DNA from: JBGCFO01 sp045106955
Lineage (GTDB): Bacteria; Pseudomonadota; Alphaproteobacteria; Rickettsiales; Rickettsiaceae
Length of the DNA stretch: 64,000 nucleotides
Assembly (NCBI GenBank): GCA_045106955.1
Contig: JBGCFO010000018.1
Coordinates: 1-64,000, forward strand
Direction of reading: 5' to 3'
The notes under the pieces are model-generated. The model had not been told where the DNA came from, made no database searches, and worked only from the letters and a program-made list of their open reading frames with translations. Shown here piece after piece: positions 26,463 to 33,234 of this stretch; the stretch's first letter is position 1, and each line of letters opens with the position of its first letter. A program made the translations under genes and the position numbers.

Positions 26463-27316
26463 TATTCTCGCTGTATTTGCTTTGTAATATCGGTTGTAAA
26501 TTCAACATATTTTGATTTATGTTGGATTGATGTAACTGGCTGCACTTCTAAAGCAGTGCCGGTGATAAAACATTCCTCATAACTCCATAAATCCTCAACA
26601 CTGACACGTACTTCTCTTACTTCTATGCCGATTTTTCTTGCAAGCTGTATCACGGTTTGCCTGGTAATTCCATTGAGAAAACTATCTGCAATTGGAGTGT
26701 ATATACAACTGTCTTTAATGAAAAAGATATTGCTGACAGTGCATTCTGCGACATATCCCTGCCAATCAAGCATTAGAGCGTCATCCAACCCTTGTTTTTT
26801 AGCTTCAATTTTAGCAACTACAGGCATGTTATATTGACCAGTTGACTTGCATTGAGGAGGGGATGCATTTGGATGCGGTTTGCAATATCTACTAATATGC
26901 AATCTATATTCATTCATAATTGATCTTTCTGGAGATTTAACAGAAATAATCGCAATGTTTGTTGATAATGTTTTATTAAAAATATTCATTGATTCAGAGC
27001 CGCGCCAAATTAAAGGTCGGATGTATGCATTACTTATATTATTTGCCTTTAATATAGCACTGTGAGCGTCAATGATATCATTAAAGCTATATTGTAAATC
27101 TAAATGCATAGTTTTTGCAGAATCAATTAAGCGTTCAGTATGTTTTTCTAGAGCAAATATCTTACCATTATATGATTTTTCACCTTCAAATACTCCAGAT
27201 GAATAATGCAAGCTGTGCGTTAGAATATTCACTTGAGTATTAGCAAACTCTTCTAAATCGCCATTAATCCAAATATAATTTTTTATTGTTTTTTGCTTGC
27301 AGTTATCATCGCTCAT
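26438..27316 (-). CDS. ilvE: branched-chain amino acid aminotransferase (class IV)
   Basis: A 292-residue PLP-dependent fold-type IV transaminase. The N-terminal IWINGDLEEFANTQVNIL and LHYSSGVFEGEKSY are IlvE-like. The PLP lysine is Lys157 in PQCKSTGQYN. ALMLDWQGYVAECTVSNIFF is the family signature, and the C-terminal EECFITGTALEVQPV binds the cofactor phosphate. It exchanges the amino group between Leu/Ile/Val and glutamate; no other branched-chain biosynthesis gene is nearby, so it may act in interconversion or catabolism. D-amino-acid transaminase is a less likely alternative. It heads the minus-strand hem-tmk unit and is divergent from the response regulator across about 50 bp. Confidence 0.88.
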   Translation of the reverse strand: MSDDNCKQKTIKNYIWINGDLEEFANTQVNILTHSLHYSSGVFEGEKSYNGKIFALEKHTERLIDSAKTMHLDLQYSFNDIIDAHSAILKANNISNAYIRPLIWRGSESMNIFNKTLSTNIAIISVKSPERSIMNEYRLHISRYCKPHPNASPPQCKSTGQYNMPVVAKIEAKKQGLDDALMLDWQGYVAECTVSNIFFIKDSCIYTPIADSFLNGITRQTVIQLARKIGIEVREVRVSVEDLWSYEECFITGTALEVQPVTSIQHKSKYVEFTTDITKQIQREYWNLIGKR

Positions 27317-27371
27317 TGCATATAATGTGTTTTAGTAGAAAGTATATAGTTTAATATAATTAAAATTGTAC

Positions 27372-28052
27372 ATGCCTGATAAGAATATCTTGATAGTTGA
27401 TGATGATATCAAAATACTCAGATTATTGAAACAATTTTTTGAACGCAATAGCATATCCGTAACAACTGCAATATCTTCTATGGATGCTGAACAATTACTA
27501 AAAGAGTTTAAATATGATTTGATGATTTTAGATGTAATGCTACCTAGTATTTCTGGTATAAAATTTGCAAAGATTTTACGAGATAATAACAATAATATTC
27601 CGATTGTTATATTATCCGCTTTATCGGAGCCAGAAGATATCAAGAAAGGTATAGATGCAGGCGCAAATGAATATTTAAGTAAATCATCAGATCCACAAGA
27701 TTTGCTAGATTGTGTTAATAAATTAATTAATCCATCTGAAGATCAAGATGAACAAAATATTAGAAGGCTTGGCGATAATTATTACAATGTCAAAACCAAA
27801 AAATTTATACATGATAATCATAGGCAAGAGCAACTGACTGATATAGAAGCGAAATTATTTTTAGCTTTAATTAACGCAGATAGTAATGCCGTATCTAAGG
27901 ATGATCTGATTAAACTCTTACCGCAAAAAAATAATCTCGCATTATCTATTGATTCTATAATTGATTCAATTCGAAATAAAATAGAAATTAATCCAGATAA
28001 TCCTCAATATCTTAAAACAATAAATGATTCGGAATATGCGATTTATATATAA
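27372..28052 (+). CDS. OmpR-family response regulator with divergent signalling and DNA-binding residues
   Basis: About 226 residues from the ATG at 27372; a TTG two codons earlier (27366) is a weaker start. The receiver holds IVDDD (acidic pair), phospho-acceptor Asp54 in MILDVMLPS and conserved Lys104 in YLSKSS. The usual Thr/Ser switch is Ser82 and the usual cis-Pro after Lys is Ser105. The C-terminal winged helix is recognisable by length and LTDIEAKLFLAL, but lacks the normal VxxLRKK and GxGYxF residues (SIIDSIRNKIEI; ends SEYAIYI). The kinase gene follows with a 29-bp overlap, so it is a cognate EnvZ/OmpR-type pair. Weakened DNA contacts make an altered binding mode possible. Confidence 0.85.
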   Translation: MPDKNILIVDDDIKILRLLKQFFERNSISVTTAISSMDAEQLLKEFKYDLMILDVMLPSISGIKFAKILRDNNNNIPIVILSALSEPEDIKKGIDAGANEYLSKSSDPQDLLDCVNKLINPSEDQDEQNIRRLGDNYYNVKTKKFIHDNHRQEQLTDIEAKLFLALINADSNAVSKDDLIKLLPQKNNLALSIDSIIDSIRNKIEINPDNPQYLKTINDSEYAIYI

Positions 28053-29373
28053 ACTCATCCCAAAAACATTATTTTATAGGTTTACACTTATTATCACTTT
28101 GCCTATATTAATATGTCAATTATTCGCAATATTCCTATTTTATGATAGGCATTGGTATAATATTTCCAGATATACTAGTAATTTAATTTCAACTGAAATC
28201 AAACTGTTGATAGAAAATTACAATCTAAAGCGCCAAATTAATGATGAAGATTGGATAGCTGAAGGAAATGATGAAGAAGAAGCGTTCTTGAACCTATCTT
28301 ATCGCATTGTGTCCAACAATAACTTACAAGGCAAGCAAAGCAAATTGAGCGAAGAGCTTAGAATATTCAAAAATACGCTAAATAAACAAATTAATTCAAA
28401 TGCTATTATCAAGCTTGAAGATAAAAAGATAATTAAAATCTTCATTCCATTGGATAATGCAGATATTATGCAAATCACATTACCAGTAAAACTTCTTGTT
28501 AGTCCAACTACTTATATATTCGTTCTTTGGGTGATATTTTTGACTATCACAATATTAATCATTTCTTTATTGCTATTACGAAATCAAATTGGATCAATAC
28601 TAAAATTGGTACGTGTAGCAGACTCATTTGGCAAAGGTCTTGATTCAGAAGCTTACCAACCATCTGGGGCGCAAGAAATTCGCTTAGCAGGTATAGCATT
28701 TTTAAAAATGAGAGAAAGAATTAACAAGCAAATTGCTAAAAGAACTCAGATGCTTGCAATGATATCTCATGATCTACGTACGCCTTTAACTCGCATGAAG
28801 CTTCAATTGGAGCTCATGAATCAAAATAATGAGATTAATGAATTAAAGCAGGACGTAAAGGCCATGGAATATATCACTGGAGCATATCTTGATTTTGCAA
28901 AGGGAGAAGGCGGAGAAGAGTTTGAGAAGGTAAATATCTATAATTGGCTCAAAGATCTGATTAATGCGCAATATAAACATGATAAAATCTTGATTTCTAT
29001 TGACACTAATGAAGACGCAATGGTGGCAATAAAACCAAATGCGTTTAACCGTGCAATTACTAATATTATCAATAATGCAAAGGATTATGCAACTAAAATA
29101 GCTTTATCTATATATAGCTTGCATTACTCCAATCTTATTGCAATTGATATTGAGGATAACGGTGTTGGGATTAAAGATAAAGAAAAACAAAAGGTTTTTA
29201 CTCCATTTTACAGAGGAGAAAAATCAAATAAATCTAATAATATTGGTTTAGGATTGGCAATTACAAAAGAAATTATTGCTGGTCATTATGGTGAAATTAA
29301 GTTAAAAAATAGTAATAATTTGGGCGGTTTATTAGTGCAAATCACACTGCCAAAATATAAAATCACTAAATAA
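28024..29373 (+). CDS. sensor histidine kinase (EnvZ-like)
   Basis: A 449-residue membrane kinase. Transmembrane helices at about residues 17-40 and 164-186 enclose a periplasmic sensor of about 120 residues. A HAMP-like linker (about 187-240) leads to the H-box MLAMISHDLRTPLTRMK with His249. The ATPase domain has the N-box region AITNIINNAKDY, the D-box DIEDNGVGI, F-box FTPFYRGE and G2 IGLGLAITKEI. It is expected to phosphorylate the regulator encoded immediately upstream. The start overlaps that gene by 29 bp; a second ATG 12 bp later is equally plausible. The combination is EnvZ/OmpR-like, but the stimulus is unknown. Confidence 0.9.
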   Translation: MIRNMRFIYKLIPKTLFYRFTLIITLPILICQLFAIFLFYDRHWYNISRYTSNLISTEIKLLIENYNLKRQINDEDWIAEGNDEEEAFLNLSYRIVSNNNLQGKQSKLSEELRIFKNTLNKQINSNAIIKLEDKKIIKIFIPLDNADIMQITLPVKLLVSPTTYIFVLWVIFLTITILIISLLLLRNQIGSILKLVRVADSFGKGLDSEAYQPSGAQEIRLAGIAFLKMRERINKQIAKRTQMLAMISHDLRTPLTRMKLQLELMNQNNEINELKQDVKAMEYITGAYLDFAKGEGGEEFEKVNIYNWLKDLINAQYKHDKILISIDTNEDAMVAIKPNAFNRAITNIINNAKDYATKIALSIYSLHYSNLIAIDIEDNGVGIKDKEKQKVFTPFYRGEKSNKSNNIGLGLAITKEIIAGHYGEIKLKNSNNLGGLLVQITLPKYKITK

Positions 29374-29384
29374 CCAAAAAATAC

Positions 29385-30080
29385 ATGATAAAACATAATA
29401 TTAAGCATTTAGCGATAATATTAGATGGAAATGGTCGCTGGGCAAAAAAAAACAATAAATCAAGATATATAGGATATAAAAATGGAGCTCAAAATTTACA
29501 CTCTCTTATTCCTACTATAATTGAAAATGACATTGAATATTTTACAGTATTTGCTTTTTCATCAGAAAATTGGCAACGACCTAAGAGGGAAATTATCTTG
29601 TTAATAAAATTACTGGAACAATATTTAATGCCAAATACGCTCGAAGAATTCATGAGCTATTCTATTAGATTAAAAGTCATTGGAAATCTAGAAAAGTTTA
29701 ATACTAAAATTCAATCTCAAATAAAACATTTTATAAATAGTACTAAAAATAATAAGATTACATTATGTATAGCATTAAGTTATGGATCAAAAGAAGAAAT
29801 CATACACGCATGTAGAACGATTGCTAATGACTTAGATAGCAACAGCATTAAAAATTTAACAGAAGATAATTTCAAGCAATATTTATACGATCCTGAGATG
29901 CCTGATGTAGATCTTTTGATTAGACCAGGAAATGTATTTAGAATCAGTAATTTTTTGCTTTGGCAATCAGCATATGCTGAATTATATTTTTCGGAAAAAT
30001 ACTGGCCAGATTTTAATAAAGAAGATTTAATTAAAGCAATTTATGAATATACATCAAGAAAGCGAACATTTGGAAAATAA
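29385..30080 (+). CDS. uppS: isoprenyl transferase (undecaprenyl diphosphate synthase)
   Basis: A 231-residue cis-prenyltransferase that elongates farnesyl diphosphate with isopentenyl diphosphate to the C55 lipid carrier for peptidoglycan and O-glycan assembly. The signature IILDGNGRWAK holds catalytic Asp14. FTVFAFSSENWQRP is the second conserved block and DVDLLIRPGNVFRISNFLLW the diphosphate-binding block; the family usually has RTSGE where this has RPGNV, a small departure from consensus. It lies 11 bp after the kinase gene and overlaps cdsA by 38 bp, the usual uppS-cdsA pair. It could supply the carrier for the glycan cluster at 8-12.6 kb. Confidence 0.92.
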   Translation: MIKHNIKHLAIILDGNGRWAKKNNKSRYIGYKNGAQNLHSLIPTIIENDIEYFTVFAFSSENWQRPKREIILLIKLLEQYLMPNTLEEFMSYSIRLKVIGNLEKFNTKIQSQIKHFINSTKNNKITLCIALSYGSKEEIIHACRTIANDLDSNSIKNLTEDNFKQYLYDPEMPDVDLLIRPGNVFRISNFLLWQSAYAELYFSEKYWPDFNKEDLIKAIYEYTSRKRTFGK

Positions 30081-30729
30081 AAAATCTACAAGCAATCTAA
30101 AACGCAGGATATTATCTTCATTGTTTATAGGGCCTATCTTTATTTTATCCATTTTATTTGCTCCAATTATATTTACGATCATTATGATCTGTGTATGCAT
30201 TGCAATGTGTTCGGAATGGCACAAATTAGTGAAAAACTACTCAGAGTTAATATTGGGAGATATCCTGATATTATTCGCAACATTATCTCTTATACTTACC
30301 GAAATCTATTACAATCAGACTAATTTGTTATTGCTTTATTTCATAATGATTTGGTCTGTAGATACATTTGCAATGGTTGGTGGCAAGATGATAGGTGGGC
30401 CAAAATTAGCTCCAAAAATCAGTCCAAATAAGACATTTTCTGGCTTAATTTCTGGCATTGTTGGCGCGCTAGTGATAGTTAATATTGCAAAATATTTTTT
30501 GCCCTTGCAATACGAAGTTGAATTTAGTATGCTAAGCTTAATTATAGTTGGTTTATCTTTTGCTGAGCAATTGAGTGATCTTAGCGTGTCTTGCTTTAAA
30601 CGTAAATATCGTGTAAAAGATACTGGTAATCTGATACCAGGACACGGTGGCGTGTTAGATAGATTCGATGGTATTATAATCACTGCCCCTATGTTACTAA
30701 TAATAACAATAATTAGTCAAAATTTTTAA
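30043..30729 (+). CDS. cdsA: phosphatidate cytidylyltransferase
   Basis: A 228-residue membrane enzyme that makes CDP-diacylglycerol from CTP and phosphatidic acid, the branch point to all phospholipids. The protein is nearly all hydrophobic helices, shorter than the roughly 270-285 residues of E. coli CdsA but normal for Rickettsiales-like versions. The C-terminal signature S(D)LSVSCFKRKYRVKDTGN, then LIPGHGGVLDRFDG, is the CDP-alcohol transferase-family motif of CdsA. KISPNKTFSGLISG is the other conserved block. The start ATG overlaps uppS by 38 bp. Translational coupling with uppS is likely. Confidence 0.92.
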   Translation: MNIHQESEHLENKKSTSNLKRRILSSLFIGPIFILSILFAPIIFTIIMICVCIAMCSEWHKLVKNYSELILGDILILFATLSLILTEIYYNQTNLLLLYFIMIWSVDTFAMVGGKMIGGPKLAPKISPNKTFSGLISGIVGALVIVNIAKYFLPLQYEVEFSMLSLIIVGLSFAEQLSDLSVSCFKRKYRVKDTGNLIPGHGGVLDRFDGIIITAPMLLIITIISQNF

Positions 30730-30730
30730 T

Positions 30731-31027
30731 ATGAATAAATATTTTGGACAATATAAAACTATAATAATTAATTTTATTATAGTTTTGATCTTGGCGTATT
30801 TTGTATATCATTCAGTTTATGGCCAAAAAGGAGTCTTATCATATTTTAAGCGCACAGCAGATCTTGAAAAATTAAATGAACAACTAACTGGGCTGCATTT
30901 TCAACGAGCTCAAATAGAGCATAAAGTTAACTTATTCAAATCTGGAGATAAAGATATCATAGACGAATATGCTCGTAAGATATTAAATTTAGCTAGTCCA
31001 GATGAACAAATATTTATTAAACAATAA
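30731..31027 (+). CDS. septum formation initiator family protein (FtsB/DivIC-like)
   Basis: A 98-residue single-pass protein: a short cytoplasmic N-terminus, one transmembrane helix (about residues 11-28, TIIINFIIVLILAYFVYHSVYG), a coiled coil (about 36-70) and the small conserved C-terminal segment containing KSGDKDIIDEYARKILNLA. This is the layout of DivIC/FtsB, which joins FtsL and FtsQ in the divisome. Its start is 1 bp after the cdsA stop, so it is part of the uppS-cdsA unit. Such short coiled-coil proteins have low specificity, but topology and position agree. Confidence 0.8.
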   Translation: MNKYFGQYKTIIINFIIVLILAYFVYHSVYGQKGVLSYFKRTADLEKLNEQLTGLHFQRAQIEHKVNLFKSGDKDIIDEYARKILNLASPDEQIFIKQ

Positions 31028-31039
31028 AATAACAACACT

Positions 31040-31651
31040 ATGAAAGCTAAACTTTTTCAAAATGATATACCGGATGATTTAAACATTGAAGGTAATTTAG
31101 CAATTGATACTGAAACAATGGGTTTAAATATAAAGCGAGATAGATTATGTTTATTACAAATGAGCGACGAAGACGGCAATGTGTACTTAGTGCAATTTGT
31201 TGATAAAAACTACTTAGCTCCAAACCTAACAAAATTGCTATTAGACAATCAAAGGAAAAAGATCTTTCACTTTGCTAGATTTGATATAGCTGTGATTAAG
31301 CATTATCTAAACATAGAATTAAAGAATATATTTTGCACTAAAATAGCATCTAGATTAGTACGCACTTACAGTGATTACCATGGCTTAAAAGATCTATGTC
31401 GAGAATTGTTGCAAATATCTATATCCAAAAATCAGCAATCTTCCAATTGGGGACAATCTCAACTAACTGAGGAGCAAATAAAATATGCTGCAAATGATGT
31501 GCTGTACCTGCATAAAATATGCGGCATATTATCTAATATGCTAATAGATCAGGATAAGATCGTGATATTTAAAGAAATATGTGATTTTCTAAGAGTAAGA
31601 ATTAATCTAGATTTACTTGGATGGAGAGATGTAGATATTTTTGAGCATTAA
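31040..31651 (+). CDS. rnd: RNase D-like 3'-5' exonuclease
   Basis: A 203-residue DEDDy exonuclease. Motif I is AIDTETMGL with the two metal-binding acids, motif II FHFARFDIAV with Asp, and motif III YAANDVLYLHKI with Tyr and Asp. It is half the length of E. coli RNase D (375 residues) and lacks the C-terminal HRDC domain, as is usual for the short alphaproteobacterial form. Role: 3' trimming of tRNA or other small RNAs. It ends the plus-strand run that started at the response regulator. The DNA immediately downstream is IS debris. Confidence 0.88.
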   Translation: MKAKLFQNDIPDDLNIEGNLAIDTETMGLNIKRDRLCLLQMSDEDGNVYLVQFVDKNYLAPNLTKLLLDNQRKKIFHFARFDIAVIKHYLNIELKNIFCTKIASRLVRTYSDYHGLKDLCRELLQISISKNQQSSNWGQSQLTEEQIKYAANDVLYLHKICGILSNMLIDQDKIVIFKEICDFLRVRINLDLLGWRDVDIFEH

Positions 31652-31690
31652 AATATATTAAACTAACCAGAACTACGCATAAGGATTTAG

Positions 31691-32309
31691 GGCGCCTTCA
31701 AGTTAACTTGTTAGGTATGATTTAGTCTATTTTTCTACTTCTAGTTAAGTTACGAGCAATGCCGCTGCAGTATCATCCCAAATAGATTTAGCTTCTGTGA
31801 AATTAATGTGTCTTCCAACTTTAATAGCAAATATATTCTAACTTGGCCCATTATTGACAACGTCTTTTGAACGCCAGAAGGCGATTTAAATTTAATCAAT
31901 ATTTTTTCTTTTCTCCTAGTTGGTTGATGAGCATTTTCAACTCTATTATTCAGATGAATAGCTGATTTTTTTATCTCTGAGTTTTTGTAAAAATATGTCT
32001 AGCTCATAACCATCTGAATCAACAGCTCTCCATAGGATAAATTTTTCTTCATTGATTTTAATATTTATTTCATCTAAATTTCATTTATCACTGCATTTGT
32101 ATTGTCTCTTTCTGATTATTTTGGCAAAATCATTGGCAAATTTTATACACTAACTACTAATTGTCTCATGGATAACTACTAACACCAGGACATAGTAATT
32201 GTTCTGAGATATCTCTATAACTTAGATTGAATCTATGATATAGCCATATTACTTGGGATATGATTGATTTAGGATAACAATATCTTTTTAGTGATTGCTC
32301 TATTGACAT
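31691..32309 (-). pseudogene. broken IS6-family transposase
   Basis: The N-terminus reads MSIEQSLKRYCYPKSIISQV then IWLYHRFNLSYRDIS, which matches the IS6/IS26-type HTH region (pattern WLYxRFxLSYRDIxExL). After a frameshift the DDE core follows as DEINIKINEEKFILWRAV and DSDGYELDIFL, then, in another frame, RVENAHQPTRRKEK with the catalytic glutamate region. A stop replaces the usual Trp-His before NLDEIN. Frameshifts and stops divide the gene, so it cannot make active transposase. The left end near 31690-31710 contains GGCGCC and the palindrome CAAGTTAACTTG, a possible element end. Confidence 0.8.
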
Positions 32310-32872
32310 AATATAGTAATTTAGATTGAAATAGATACTGTAAAAAAAAGAAATAGCATCAAAAGATTCTATTAAATCTTTTATCTTTTGAGATTTATGA
32401 AAAGAAGCATTATCTATCACAACAATTTTACCAGATACAAGTTCTTTGATCTAACCAAGCTTCAAATAACATTGTATTACATGATCCATTAAATATCATT
32501 GGTATAATGGTCTTATTATTAACATATCCAGCAATAATATTAGTACGCTCATAATATTTCCCACTTTTTTACCAAAAAGTTTTTTATTTTTCTTTCCCTA
32601 ACCTCTATTCCTACAAATAGTTAATTCTATACCACTTTCATCAATGTATACAAGTTTCTCAGCGGGAATATTTTTTATTAATTCCTTACGGTTTTCTTCA
32701 TTTGCTTCCAGGTAGGTAAATTCTTTTTTTTATAGCTATATCCTAATTTTTTTAACCAATGACTTATTGTAAAAATACTCACTTTAAGTGCTTTGGATGC
32801 ATCTTTTAGTGTCATGTTTTCATTAGATTCAACGTACTTTTTAAGAGCTTCTATATCAATTTTTCTTTTTGA
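32310..32872 (-). pseudogene. broken IS630-family transposase
   Basis: The HTH region KIDIEALKKYVESNENMTLK then ISHWLKKLGYSYKKK is typical of the IS630 N-terminal domain. Further on LVYIDESGIEL (around 32640) supplies the first catalytic acid and VVIDNASFHKSQKIKDLIESF (about 32360-32430) the second. Between them at least two frameshifts occur. The third catalytic motif (the usual LPPYSPDLNPIE) is only faintly present or lost where the IS6 fragment begins. A typical IS630 transposase is roughly 280-340 residues long. Confidence 0.75.
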
Positions 32873-33205
32873 TCCACCTTGTCTATGCAAAGGTATAATA
32901 GATCCATCAACAAAAACGATATCTATTAGCGATTTTTTCATAGCTTGTAATTGATGTAATAAATGCCAAAAAAATCCGTTTTCACTCCATCTTTTATATC
33001 TGGTATATATTGTATGTCAATTGCCATAATCTCTTGGTAGATCTCTCCATGAGATTCCAGTTCTTAATATATATATATATAATATCCCACAAAAAAATAT
33101 GTTCTCTAGATAGGTTTATTGTACTTAGTGCATTATCAAGTAATTTGCTGCTTTCTCTACAAAAGGGCGTGCCTTGTTTATCCTCTCTCTCGCCTTAAGC
33201 TTAGC
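32873..33205 (-). pseudogene. broken IS5-family transposase, N-terminal part
   Basis: In one minus-strand frame the sequence reads LRTGISWRDLPRDYGN, an in-frame TGA where the family has Trp, then HTIYTRYKRWSENGFF, WHLLHQLQAMKKSLIDIVFV and DGSIIPLHRQGG. This is the N-terminal half of an IS5-type (IS427-like) transposase (pattern LRTGxPWRDLPxxxGxWxTxxxRxxRW, then the first Asp in DS/DG). The 5' part before about 33110 is in a shifted frame. The sequence changes to the IS630 piece at about 32872. A (TA)n run lies at about 33068-33082. Confidence 0.75.
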
Positions 33206-33234
33206 CTATTAGCATAATTTTATGGAACTCAGCA

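Larger units (their letters stand above)
31690..33205 (-). mobile_element. degenerate insertion-sequence cluster, three families end to end
   Basis: This 1.5-kb stretch has no intact gene. All three pieces read on the minus strand: an IS5-type fragment on the right, an IS630-type fragment in the middle and an IS6-type fragment on the left. Each is recognisable as a transposase by its motifs but carries stops or frameshifts, and the pieces join without spacer, so two of the apparent short open frames are chimeras of two transposases. Terminal inverted repeats and target-site duplications are not convincingly visible. The cluster separates the RNase D-like gene from the leucine-rich-repeat gene, so it may mark an old insertion or rearrangement point. 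Confidence 0.85.

Noticed and set aside
27332..27643. 103-codon minus-strand frame antisense to the response regulator
   Set aside because: Covers the highly conserved receiver domain in reverse; not a gene.
30336..30683. 115-codon minus-strand frame antisense to cdsA
   Set aside because: Complement of the conserved CdsA membrane helices; no independent support.
33068..33082. (TA)n run as a microsatellite or origin-like element
   Set aside because: It is part of the decayed IS5 reading frame and short; no DnaA boxes seen nearby.
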